Positions 36,163-45,127 of a stretch of DNA of 64,000 bases are shown here, one piece after another. The notes beneath the pieces were generated by a model. That model worked only from the letters and a program-made list of their open reading frames with translations. It did no database searches and was not told where the DNA came from. Position 1 is the first letter of the stretch. Every line of letters begins with the position of its first letter. The translations under genes and the position numbers were made by a program. The DNA comes from Bacteroidales bacterium (lineage in GTDB: Bacteria; Bacteroidota; Bacteroidia; Bacteroidales; UBA10428), in the NCBI GenBank assembly GCA_016929525.1, contig JAFGIP010000073.1, positions 1 through 64,000 of the forward strand, in the 5' to 3' direction.

Positions 36163-38973
36163 ATGAAAATTGTAGGATATATTACAACAGGAATAATTAT
36201 ATCTCTGGCTCAGTTTTTTAATGTTAATGCCCAAATCATTGAAGCTGACCCTGAATATCCAACTCAGGAGGAACCGGCGGATATAACATTTCATGTAAAT
36301 CGATGCGGTTGTAACCTTGAAGGTTATACGGGAGACATTTATGCTCATACGGGTGTAACTACACCATCGGGACACTGGCAATATGTATTAACCGACTGGA
36401 ATACAAACCTTGAAAAAGCCAAACTGGAAAAAATTGACGATACCACTTATGTTTTGCACATCACACCAGACATTGAAACATACTACGAAGTTGCCGGCGG
36501 AACAGAAATTTTGGGTCTTGACTTTGTGTTCAGAAATACAAACGGATCACAGCAAACAGCCGATCTTACTTACCCTGTATTTGAAGAAGGACTCACTGTT
36601 ATTTTAAATTACCCGAATGGAAATATTGTAGTCGAAAATGAGGATACAATTAATGTTCAGGCTGAAGTAGCTGTTATCGGATCTGCCAACCCGGATAGTG
36701 TTACTCTTTATGTTGACGACGCTGTAGTATGGGTATCATACACAGATACCCTGATGCACAATATCATTGTCGACAATACCGGAAAACACTGGATAAAAGT
36801 CACTGCAGAAAATGATACTTACAGCTCTTCCGATTCGGTATTCTATTTTGTGAGAAACGAAATACTGACTGCCGACCTTCCTGAAGGAGTCAGGGACGGC
36901 ATAAATTATATCGACACTTCAACCGTAACCCTGGTACTGCATGCTCCTTATAAAGACAATGTGTTAGTAATTGGCGATTTTAACAACTGGGAACTGGATA
37001 ATAACTATCTCATGAATCGTACGGCGGATGAAGAAAGATACTGGCTTACCATTCAAGACCTTACAAAAGGTGAAGAATATGCATTCCAGTATTTAATCGA
37101 CGGTAACCTTCGAATTGCCGAACCCTATACCGAAAAAGTCCTTGATCCAAATAATGATCCCGGAATTCCTGAATCAACATATCCCGATCTGAAGGAATAC
37201 CCTTACGGAAAAACTACCGGACTGGTTAGTGTGTTTAAAACTAATGATGCCAACTATGAATGGACTATCACAGATTTTGATCCACCTGCCATAACTGATC
37301 TGGTGATTTACGAACTGCATATACAAAATTTTACCACCGAGGGTAATTTCCAGGGGCTTACCGATACAATTGACTATCTGGAAAGCCTCGGTATTAACGC
37401 CATTGAACTTATGCCGGTAAATGAATTTGAAGGGAATCAGAGCTGGGGATATAATCCGTCGTTCTACTTTGCAATCGATAAAATGTATGGCCATAAAAAT
37501 GATTTTAAAGAGTTTGTAGATGCTGCCCATGCCCGCGGTATAGCAGTAATTATCGATCTTGTGTTTAACCACTCTTATGGTCAGAGCCCGTTGGTGCAAA
37601 TGTACTGGAACAATGAACTAGGAAGACCTGCAGCCAATAATCCCTGGTACAATGAAACACATAACTTCGAGAATACTTCAGCACACTGGGGATATGATTT
37701 TAACCACGAAAGCACGGCCACACAGAATTTCGTGGACAGTGTCAACAGTTATTGGATGTCGGAATTTCATATCGACGGATTCAGATTCGATTTCACGAAG
37801 GGTTTTTCGAATACGCAGTGGATTGGACAAGACAATTGGGCAAGTGCCTACGATGCCGACCGTATTGCCATTCTAAAACGTATGGCCGACGAAGTTTGGG
37901 AAAGAAATTCTGATGCCATTGTCATTTTCGAACACCTGGCGGAAAATTCCGAAGAAACGGAACTGTCTAATTACGGAATACTTCTGTGGGGTAATATGAA
38001 CTACGACTACAACGAAGCAACAATGGGTTATAGCTCCAACCTGAACGGAATTTCTTATCAGAACCGTGGCTGGGATGATCCTCACCTGGTAGGATATATG
38101 GAAAGTCACGATGAAGAAAGATTGATGTATAAAAACCTCACCTATGGGAATTCCAATGAAACCTACGACGTGACGAATTTGCAAACTGCCCTGCAAAGAG
38201 TGGAGGCAGCCGCTACATTCTTTTTCACCGTACCCGGACCGAAAATGCTTTTCCAGTGGGGTGAACTTGGCTATGACTACAGCATCAACCGCTGTATTGA
38301 TGGTACAATTGATAATGGTTGCCGGTTGAGTCCAAAACCCCTGGGTTGGAATTATTATGAGGTTTCAGGTCGATATCGGCTATACAGAATTTTTTCCGAA
38401 CTTATTAAATTGCGAACACAAAGCAATCTTTTCGAGACCGACGATTTCAGCCTGAATGTCACAGCCATGAGGAAAAGCATTCATCTTAATTCTGCTGAAA
38501 TGAATGCGACAATTATTGGCAATTTCGGAATTTCTTCCGGCGATATAACACCATCGTTTCAGCACACCGGAACCTGGTACGAATACTTTACGGGAGATAG
38601 TATTGAAGTAACAGATGTCGATGAAATCATAAATCTTGATCCGGGTGAATACAGGTTATATATTGATGTTCAGCTTGAAATCCCGGATATTCCGTCTTCA
38701 ATTAATACCATGCAGCCAGATGAAAGTGACTTTATAATATATCCAAACCCGAGCAATGGTGAAATCAGTCTGTATATAAATCAGCCCGGTACTTTTGACA
38801 TAGAACTTTTTAACCTTACAGGAAGCCTGGTATACAGAGATAAATTTATTTCTGAAGGTAACAAAACAATTGTAGTAAATCTTAATAATGAAACACCTGT
38901 TCAACCAGGTTTGTATTTATATAAAATCTATAACCAGGAGGTTACTTTGCAAGGTAAAATAATCATACAATAA
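36163..38973 (+). CDS. T9SS-secreted alpha-amylase family (GH13) protein
   Basis: A 936-residue extracellular GH13 enzyme. Signal peptide (about 1-23), an N-terminal E-set-like domain (about 24-135), a further beta region (about 140-255), a CBM48-like domain (about 262-345, VLVIGDFNNWELDN), the catalytic barrel (about 380-770) and a type A T9SS sorting domain (IYPNPSNGEISLY to the end). Catalytic residues are the nucleophile Asp543 (GFRFDF), acid/base Glu590 (VIFEH) and Asp650 (ESHDEER). Region I is DLVFNHSYG. It probably cleaves starch or glycogen outside the cell. It is divergent from the LacI-type gene with a shared operator. A hairpin terminator follows its stop. Exact specificity cannot be read from sequence. 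Confidence 0.9.
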   Translation: MKIVGYITTGIIISLAQFFNVNAQIIEADPEYPTQEEPADITFHVNRCGCNLEGYTGDIYAHTGVTTPSGHWQYVLTDWNTNLEKAKLEKIDDTTYVLHITPDIETYYEVAGGTEILGLDFVFRNTNGSQQTADLTYPVFEEGLTVILNYPNGNIVVENEDTINVQAEVAVIGSANPDSVTLYVDDAVVWVSYTDTLMHNIIVDNTGKHWIKVTAENDTYSSSDSVFYFVRNEILTADLPEGVRDGINYIDTSTVTLVLHAPYKDNVLVIGDFNNWELDNNYLMNRTADEERYWLTIQDLTKGEEYAFQYLIDGNLRIAEPYTEKVLDPNNDPGIPESTYPDLKEYPYGKTTGLVSVFKTNDANYEWTITDFDPPAITDLVIYELHIQNFTTEGNFQGLTDTIDYLESLGINAIELMPVNEFEGNQSWGYNPSFYFAIDKMYGHKNDFKEFVDAAHARGIAVIIDLVFNHSYGQSPLVQMYWNNELGRPAANNPWYNETHNFENTSAHWGYDFNHESTATQNFVDSVNSYWMSEFHIDGFRFDFTKGFSNTQWIGQDNWASAYDADRIAILKRMADEVWERNSDAIVIFEHLAENSEETELSNYGILLWGNMNYDYNEATMGYSSNLNGISYQNRGWDDPHLVGYMESHDEERLMYKNLTYGNSNETYDVTNLQTALQRVEAAATFFFTVPGPKMLFQWGELGYDYSINRCIDGTIDNGCRLSPKPLGWNYYEVSGRYRLYRIFSELIKLRTQSNLFETDDFSLNVTAMRKSIHLNSAEMNATIIGNFGISSGDITPSFQHTGTWYEYFTGDSIEVTDVDEIINLDPGEYRLYIDVQLEIPDIPSSINTMQPDESDFIIYPNPSNGEISLYINQPGTFDIELFNLTGSLVYRDKFISEGNKTIVVNLNNETPVQPGLYLYKIYNQEVTLQGKIIIQ

Positions 38974-39009
38974 TACAGGAACCAATTTGAAGATTAGGTT
39001 GTTTAAAAG

Positions 39010-39042
39010 TGGGTGGTTTTGAATTTTTACCACCCATTTTTT
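39010..39042. terminator. Terminator between GH13 and AhpD-like genes
   Basis: An 8-bp stem TGGGTGGT / ACCACCCA at 39010-39017 and 39029-39036, followed on the plus strand by six T residues and preceded by A residues, so it may serve both converging genes. Confidence 0.8.
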
Positions 39043-39397
39043 ATTTTTCTGATTCATAATATTCAAGAACATTCATTGCAAACCTTGCAGAAGCAGTCCC
39101 GGGACCACCGCTCATTTCTATTCCAACTTCAATTGATTCAATAATTTCCGTGGTAGTTGCCCCATCATCCAATGCCTGTTTAATATGCCATTCCATGCAT
39201 GATTCACAATTAATTACTATCGATATCCCAATTGCAATAAGCTCTTTTTGTTTCTTACTCAAAGCACCATCGATATATGTATTCCGCTCCATATCGGTGA
39301 AAGCCTTATAGACTTTTGAGTTTTTCAGATAAAACGAATGGGCTTTTTTTCGCTTTGAGACAATTGCTTTAATTCTTTCTTTATCTTGATTTTCCAT
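39041..39397 (-). CDS. AhpD-like (carboxymuconolactone decarboxylase family) protein
   Basis: A 118-residue all-helical protein of the AhpD/CMD family. The redox motif CESCMEWHI gives a CxxC followed by His, as in AhpD-type disulfide reductases, and the family end GIEMSGGPGTASAR is kept. It probably acts in the cytoplasm as a thiol-dependent peroxide-defence or related redox protein. It lies between convergent neighbours and is flanked by terminators on both sides, so it is likely transcribed alone. Its link to the starch locus is only positional. Confidence 0.85.
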   Translation of the reverse strand: MENQDKERIKAIVSKRKKAHSFYLKNSKVYKAFTDMERNTYIDGALSKKQKELIAIGISIVINCESCMEWHIKQALDDGATTTEIIESIEVGIEMSGGPGTASARFAMNVLEYYESEK

Positions 39398-39544
39398 ATT
39401 ATTAATATTATTTGGGGTTTGACGATATTAAATACGAATTTCGATTCGAAAATAATACATTAGCTAACAATACTATTTGTCCAATTTAATCTTAACCGGT
39501 AATAAGAAAATTAAGTCCACATCCTGGTCTGTAAGGATCAGTCA

Positions 39545-39582
39545 GAAAATAAAAGGCCGGCATTTTACAGATACCGACCTTA
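39545..39582 (-). terminator. Terminator after the second susD gene
   Basis: On the minus strand AAGGTCGGTA pairs with TGCCGGCCTT (10 bp including two G-U pairs, 39553-39581 region), followed by a T-rich tract TTTTATTTT. It closes the transcript of the gene ending at 39642. The rest of 39398-39641 shows no gene. Confidence 0.7.
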
Positions 39583-39641
39583 AAATTGTATCACTATTAA
39601 TATATGGATTTGATATTAAATTAGTAGTCCTTTATAAAACA

Positions 39642-41186
39642 TTAATATCCGGGGTTTTGTTCCAGTTCCGGGTGTTCAATTAATTCTGATACAGGAATGG
39701 GAAGTATTTCATTTACTCCTTCGGTAAATCCTTCTTCAGCAAATATCTCATCGGCATCTCCCCAACGCACAAGATCAAAAAATCTGTGCCCTTCTAACGC
39801 GAGTTCTAGCCTTCGTTCTGTTTTAATGGCGGTAAATAATGCAGCTCCGGTGGCAGAAACCGGATCCAGATCCACTCTTCCCCTCACTTCATTCAGATAA
39901 GTTTGTGCCAAAGGATCGTTACCGATTTTAAGATTTGCCTCAGCTGCCATTAACAGAACATCAGAATAGCGAATTATTCTGTCATTTGTCCCATAATGGT
40001 AAGTGTCACTTGGAGATGACTCCTGTTCGGTAATTTTGGTAGTGGTTTTATTGTTGAAGTTCGTTGGGTATCCTAATATTTCATCATTTTCAAAATTGTA
40101 AGTCCCTCCTGATTCGAGCACTTCATCCAAAGTAATAACAGTTGCTGATCGTCTTACTGCATCATCCTCATTCATAAACATATCTGTTAATTCTTCCTTA
40201 ACTCTTTGGAAACCCCATCCTTCATCATATACAGAATTTCCATATAACATTTTAGGACCATTAAACTGACAATCTATATTTCCGGTACTGGCAGGAGTCC
40301 AGTCCTGAGAAGTTGATTCATTAGCATAATAACTAATCTCAAAGACCGATTCCTCTTCAAATTCCCCGGTCTTAATAAAGTTATCACCAAAGTCATCCAT
40401 CAAGGCATATTCACCTGAGTTTATAACCTCATCAAACTGTGCCAGCGCATCCGTGTAATATGAACTCCCAAGATTAAAATAATCCGAAGCCATATATAAA
40501 TAAAGTTTTCCTAAAAGTGCCTGGGCAGCACCTTTTGAAGGTCTAAACAGATCTTCCGGAGAAAGAGAAGATTTTAAAGGCAGCAATTCAGCTGCCTGTA
40601 AAAGATCCGCAACAATCAAATCACATTTGCCCGCCAGATCTAATCCGGTATTTATATATGAATGATCTGGCAGATACTGGTTGACTACCGGAATATTTTT
40701 AAACAGCTTTAATAACTCAAAGTGAAAGTAAGCTCTGAAAAATAACGCTTCACCCCTCATCTGTTCATTCCCAGCAATATCATGTACAGATGTATTGAAA
40801 AGTATTTTATTCGTATGATATATCCCTAAATAATACTTCATCCACAACGAATAACAAACTTCATTACCGGCATCGGCATCAAATTGCTGGAGTTCAAGAA
40901 ACTTATACTGGTCACCGTCGGAATCACCCCCTTTAATAGCATCGCCTGACATTAAATTCGCAGCAAGTAACGGAGAGCACCAGCCATCGTATATTTTTGT
41001 AAGCAGATAAATATATACCGAATCCAGATCAGCAAGGGCATCTTCAAGAGTGCCTTCAAAATAAACCGTGGTATCATCATTATCATTAACGTCGTCTACA
41101 GGATCATCTTTCTTGCAGGACGAAACTAATAATATGGATAAAACTGTAAGAATTACTGTTAATTGCCTGATTAATGTTGTTCTCAT
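39642..41186 (-). CDS. SusD/RagB-family lipoprotein without a SusC partner
   Basis: A 514-residue glycan-binding outer-membrane lipoprotein of the SusD family. Signal peptide with lipobox cysteine (LLVSSC), followed directly by KKDDPVDD, which fits the surface-export signal of Bacteroidota lipoproteins. TPR-like helices (GEALFFRAYFHFELLKLF) and the C-terminal SusD hallmarks (RRLELALEGHRFFDLVRWGD and a final NPGY) are present. SusD genes normally follow a susC gene; here the upstream neighbour is a GH13 gene and a terminator lies between, so it is its own unit. Only a weak promoter box (TATCTTTA, 41218-41225 on this strand) is seen. It may serve the SusC of this locus as an alternative lid, or bind starch alone. 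Not closely similar to the other SusD here. Confidence 0.9.
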   Translation of the reverse strand: MRTTLIRQLTVILTVLSILLVSSCKKDDPVDDVNDNDDTTVYFEGTLEDALADLDSVYIYLLTKIYDGWCSPLLAANLMSGDAIKGGDSDGDQYKFLELQQFDADAGNEVCYSLWMKYYLGIYHTNKILFNTSVHDIAGNEQMRGEALFFRAYFHFELLKLFKNIPVVNQYLPDHSYINTGLDLAGKCDLIVADLLQAAELLPLKSSLSPEDLFRPSKGAAQALLGKLYLYMASDYFNLGSSYYTDALAQFDEVINSGEYALMDDFGDNFIKTGEFEEESVFEISYYANESTSQDWTPASTGNIDCQFNGPKMLYGNSVYDEGWGFQRVKEELTDMFMNEDDAVRRSATVITLDEVLESGGTYNFENDEILGYPTNFNNKTTTKITEQESSPSDTYHYGTNDRIIRYSDVLLMAAEANLKIGNDPLAQTYLNEVRGRVDLDPVSATGAALFTAIKTERRLELALEGHRFFDLVRWGDADEIFAEEGFTEGVNEILPIPVSELIEHPELEQNPGY

Positions 41187-41279
41187 AATTTTAATCGTTT
41201 TAAAATTAATAAATTTGCTAAAGATATAAATTAAACAATGTCATTATAAGATCGATATTAACATGCTAAAGACTTTCAT

Positions 41280-41309
41280 AAAAAAACCGGACCTTAAACA
41301 AGACCCGGC
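41280..41309 (-). terminator. Terminator separating the PUL operon from the second susD
   Basis: On the minus strand CCGGGTC pairs with GGTCCGG (7 bp with two G-U pairs, short loop), followed by seven T residues. It is about 25 bases after the GH13 stop at 41334. Confidence 0.7.
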
Positions 41310-41333
41310 ATCAAATGGATTTAACGTCTCAAC

Positions 41334-42716
41334 TTACAATTCATTTAAGAGTACACTGTAACTGTACGCTCCCAATTTAATTCCTCTTGAAACATCAATA
41401 TTCTCATCTGAAAATGCATTGCTATACTCACCCTTTATTCCTGTATTATTAAAATTAATCATTCTGGGGGAATCGGAGAAATTTAGAATAACAATTGCTT
41501 CCTCCCTGGTATCTTTTCGCTGAAAAGCAAAAACATCATCATACACTGATTCAATAATTTCAAATGATCCACCCTGATCCCCATTCCAAAAAACGGAATG
41601 ATTGGTTTTAAGATCAATGAATTTCTTATATATATCCGTCCATTCCGATTCTTTCCATTCAACCGGGTCTCTTTCAAAAAATTCCAGCCTTTTATCCAAT
41701 CCAACTTCCTGACCTGAATACAGCAGCGGCATTCCGGGTACTGTGAAGATCATCAGAGCGTACACTTCTGCAGCTTCTCCATATCGTTCACTGATTGTTC
41801 CTCTCCAGGTGTTTTCATCATGATTGGTAAGGAAATTCATCTGAATGATATTTGGCTCGTACAATGTATCGTGTTTCGCATAGAACGTTTTAAGGTGTTC
41901 AACCGTTTTTTCTCCTGCTGCGATATCATTCATGATGTGATGCAATTCCCAACCATAATTCATGCTAAATGCTTCTTCCAGCAAACAATTTTTATTTTCG
42001 TTCTCTGCCAGCATAAATATCGGTTTTGATAATGAATCAAGTGAGGCCCGCGCTTCATTCCAGTAATCACACGGAACATCACCTGCAACATCGCAACGAT
42101 ATCCGTCAACTCCGACTTCAGTTATCCAATACTTTAAAGCACCTGTCATATATGTTCTGAGATCTTTATTGTTATAATCAAATTTCACAACATCAACCCA
42201 GCCTCTTGGTGAATACATATTTCCTAACGTATCTTTTGCATACCAATCGGGATGCTTTACAACAAGTTCATTATCCCACGCCGAATGATTAGGCACCCAG
42301 TCAAGAATTACATACATCCCAAGTGAATGTGCTTTGTTTACTAAGTTCTTTAAATCTTCGGTAGTTCCAAATTCAGGATTGGTACTATAGTAATCTTTAA
42401 CAGAATAATAACTTCCCAAAGGTCCTTTCCTGTTTTTCTCACCTATGGGATGTACCGGCATTAACCATAATATATCTATTCCCAGTTTACTCAACCTCGG
42501 CAAATCTTCAGTAAAAGCATTAAAAGTCCCTTCTTTTGTGTGTTGTCTGATATTTACCTCGTAAATAACAGCATCTTTTACCCAGTCAGGGTGTATTATA
42601 TTGCTTTGAACAACATATTGTTTTTGTTCGGATTGTTCATTAACGGCAGGCCTGCATGAAATAATTAGTGCAGGTAATACAGCCACTGAAAAGAGTTTCA
42701 TGAGATTTTTTTTCAT
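41334..42716 (-). CDS. GH13 alpha-amylase lipoprotein
   Basis: A 460-residue GH13 enzyme with a lipoprotein signal (MKKNLMKLF, lipobox LIISC at about 21). Almost the whole mature protein is the catalytic barrel, from WVKDAVIYEVNIRQ. Motifs: region I LDWVPNHSAW, nucleophile Asp in GYRCDVAG (about 207), acid/base Glu in MLAENEN (about 236) and the third Asp in LTNHDENTW (about 298). The C-terminal beta domain is short. No extra carbohydrate-binding module. It starts 2 bases before the stop region of the upstream GH13 gene, so translation is coupled. Position in the periplasm or on the surface cannot be settled; no strong surface-export signal follows the cysteine. Likely a maltodextrin-cleaving alpha-amylase, exact specificity unknown. 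Confidence 0.9.
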   Translation of the reverse strand: MKKNLMKLFSVAVLPALIISCRPAVNEQSEQKQYVVQSNIIHPDWVKDAVIYEVNIRQHTKEGTFNAFTEDLPRLSKLGIDILWLMPVHPIGEKNRKGPLGSYYSVKDYYSTNPEFGTTEDLKNLVNKAHSLGMYVILDWVPNHSAWDNELVVKHPDWYAKDTLGNMYSPRGWVDVVKFDYNNKDLRTYMTGALKYWITEVGVDGYRCDVAGDVPCDYWNEARASLDSLSKPIFMLAENENKNCLLEEAFSMNYGWELHHIMNDIAAGEKTVEHLKTFYAKHDTLYEPNIIQMNFLTNHDENTWRGTISERYGEAAEVYALMIFTVPGMPLLYSGQEVGLDKRLEFFERDPVEWKESEWTDIYKKFIDLKTNHSVFWNGDQGGSFEIIESVYDDVFAFQRKDTREEAIVILNFSDSPRMINFNNTGIKGEYSNAFSDENIDVSRGIKLGAYSYSVLLNEL

Positions 42717-42718
42717 AT

Positions 42719-45100
42719 CTAATCTGATTTAATTATATCAAAACTATTTGCTTCTAATTCTATCGTAATATTTTCTCCATCCTTTTCAATCCTACTTCCG
42801 AATAAGGATTTCAGAGTTTTATCTTTTACAGCCGGGTAGTCAATTGTTACCGCAGCAGGTTCAGAATCCTTATTGAATATGACTAATGCAATATCATCGA
42901 AGTAACATCTTATATATGCAAAAGTTTTATTATCGGTATGTAAAAATTTCAAATCTCCATATAGTAATGCCATGGATGATTTTCTGACCGAAATAAGTTT
43001 GCTCACTGTATTTCTCACTTTCATCTCACGCGGATTAAGATTATCGAATTTCATCCACCTGCGATTGTCGGGATCGTTTGCTCCAGGTAAACCTATTTCA
43101 TCGCCATAATAAATTACCGGAATACCCGGAATGGTTAAATTAAATGCATGCAGCATAATAAGTTTATCGTAGGCTGTTGAATCACCTATTCCAATTTCCC
43201 TGTTCCAGCCGGCATATTTGGAGTTTTCACCAAATTTAAGATCTCCGCCCGCCAGAGAAATGAACCTCGGCCTGTCCTGGTTACCGGTAATGTAACCCAT
43301 CTGGTTATGGTATCCATAATAACGTAAACTCTGATCTAGTGTAGATTTTAATCTGTCGAATGAAACCTCGTCGCGGCCAAGCACAGAAACTGTGTTGTCA
43401 TAAACATTAAAATCAAACTGACCATCCAACATACCTGAACTAACATAACTTGCTATAAGTTCAGGGCTTCCATATGTTTCACCGATCTGGAAAATCATAG
43501 GATCGCAGTCAGTTGCTTCTTTGAGCTTTAGCGTAAGTCTACGCCAGAATAGTTCGTCAATATGTTTGGTAGCATCGTGTCTGAAACCATCGAGCCCGAA
43601 TTCAGTAATCCAGTATATAGCTGAATCAGTCATGGGTTCAATAACCTCTGGCCTGCTCAGGTCAAGTGTTGGCAGAAATACATCGAACCAGGTTGTTAAC
43701 CTGTAATCATCCCATCTTTCGGTGTTCAGTGTTCCATCGGGTAAATACAGGTTTGTCGCCCAGTCGGGATGTAGTTGATACACAGGATGGAGTTCATGAA
43801 CATGGTTGGCAACATAATCGAGAATAATATTCATATCATTCTCATGAGTTTTTTGTATTAAATCGCGAAGTTCCTGATCGGTGCCAAAACGATAATCGAT
43901 CTTTAGAGATGATATGGGCCAGTATCCATGATATCCCGAAAATTTTGTTCTTGGTTCCGGATATAATCCATAAGCCCCTTTAGGATTTTGAGTTATAGGT
44001 GACAGCCATATTGTATTTGTCCCGAGTTCCTGGAAATAATTATTATTCAACTGACTTAATACACCTGCAATATCGCCACCATAGTGGTTTGCCTTTGGAA
44101 GTATATCCGGGTCATCAACCGGTTCATCATTACCAGGATTTCCATTGTAGAACCTGTCAATCATCATAAAATACATGATCATGGTCTGGCGGTCGAATCT
44201 TGTCAGTTTTGAAGCATCGGTAATAACTTTTCCATATTCCAGCGGGATTAAAAGATCATTAGAGATTCCCCGTTCATCGTCCCCTATAACGCGGACATAT
44301 GATCGTTCTTCTTTTTTTGAACTTCCGGGGATTTTCACAGTTATGGAATTTCCATCAGTGATTGCCGGAACTGAAGTATTATCAAGGAAGGCATAAATTT
44401 CTTTAAGAACGGATGAAGATTCAAGTTCAATAGTATTTTTATTAAAAGATACACTTCTTATAAAGGGCATATTTTCCTGTTCATAAGTGCCTACACGTAA
44501 TATTGAATTATAACCTCCGAATCCATTATCAATTGAGTCGGGATTAACCGGGTCTTTCATTTCTAAACCGTCAACAACCAGTAAATACTGATATTCTCCT
44601 GCCGGCAACTCAAATACTTCAGTCCATATCCCATCAACATTTTTCATTTTTGAAGCGTTGACATTCCATCGGTTTAAACTACCCCTAACTTTTACCGATT
44701 TACATTTTTTATCTCCCGGATTATATTTGATGGTCACCTTCTCTTTTGCCAGATTTTTAATCAGAATAGCATATTCACCACCATCCTGAGCTGTTAAACC
44801 TATTGTAGAAAGTTTGGGAAGGTTTTCGCTTTTAACAAGCCTGAATATCCCGCTATCGATTTCAACAGCAGAGATCTCACCGGGAAAAGTAATCTCCTTT
44901 AGTAAAGATTGATCGTGCACGTAATCGGATGTATGAAAAAAGAATGTATCACTGGTAACAATAAGTGGTGTTGCCAGTCCGCAAATCAGACTTTTACCGG
45001 AATCATTACTTTCAGTAGAACATGACAGCATGAATGCAAAACCCATTGTGAGTAATGCAGCCAGCATTTTAATACCTGCTTTTTTCATTTGTTGCACCAT
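42719..45100 (-). CDS. GH13 glycosidase lipoprotein with N-terminal beta domains
   Basis: A 793-residue GH13 enzyme. Lipoprotein signal with cysteine near residue 27 (FAFMLSC); an in-frame ATG four codons in (MKKAGIKM) may be the real start. Beta-sandwich domains fill about 30-310, including a CBM48/E-set-like part (GEYQYLLVVDGLEMKDP). The catalytic barrel runs from about 315, with region I LDYVANHVHE, nucleophile Asp near 507 (GFRHDATKH), acid/base Glu near 539 (QIGETYGS) and the third Asp near 608 in GNQDRPR. Region IV normally has His before that Asp; here it is Gln. The enzyme may still be active, since some GH13 subfamilies differ there. Middle of the three-gene GH13 run. Confidence 0.9.
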   Translation of the reverse strand: MVQQMKKAGIKMLAALLTMGFAFMLSCSTESNDSGKSLICGLATPLIVTSDTFFFHTSDYVHDQSLLKEITFPGEISAVEIDSGIFRLVKSENLPKLSTIGLTAQDGGEYAILIKNLAKEKVTIKYNPGDKKCKSVKVRGSLNRWNVNASKMKNVDGIWTEVFELPAGEYQYLLVVDGLEMKDPVNPDSIDNGFGGYNSILRVGTYEQENMPFIRSVSFNKNTIELESSSVLKEIYAFLDNTSVPAITDGNSITVKIPGSSKKEERSYVRVIGDDERGISNDLLIPLEYGKVITDASKLTRFDRQTMIMYFMMIDRFYNGNPGNDEPVDDPDILPKANHYGGDIAGVLSQLNNNYFQELGTNTIWLSPITQNPKGAYGLYPEPRTKFSGYHGYWPISSLKIDYRFGTDQELRDLIQKTHENDMNIILDYVANHVHELHPVYQLHPDWATNLYLPDGTLNTERWDDYRLTTWFDVFLPTLDLSRPEVIEPMTDSAIYWITEFGLDGFRHDATKHIDELFWRRLTLKLKEATDCDPMIFQIGETYGSPELIASYVSSGMLDGQFDFNVYDNTVSVLGRDEVSFDRLKSTLDQSLRYYGYHNQMGYITGNQDRPRFISLAGGDLKFGENSKYAGWNREIGIGDSTAYDKLIMLHAFNLTIPGIPVIYYGDEIGLPGANDPDNRRWMKFDNLNPREMKVRNTVSKLISVRKSSMALLYGDLKFLHTDNKTFAYIRCYFDDIALVIFNKDSEPAAVTIDYPAVKDKTLKSLFGSRIEKDGENITIELEANSFDIIKSD

Positions 45101-45127
45101 AGTTGTCAGTTTTTTATTAATAATATG

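Noticed and set aside
39477-39683. A 68-codon plus-strand ORF with a mildly hydrophobic middle
   Set aside because: It runs through a clear terminator hairpin and into the 3' end of the second susD on the other strand, so it is not a gene.
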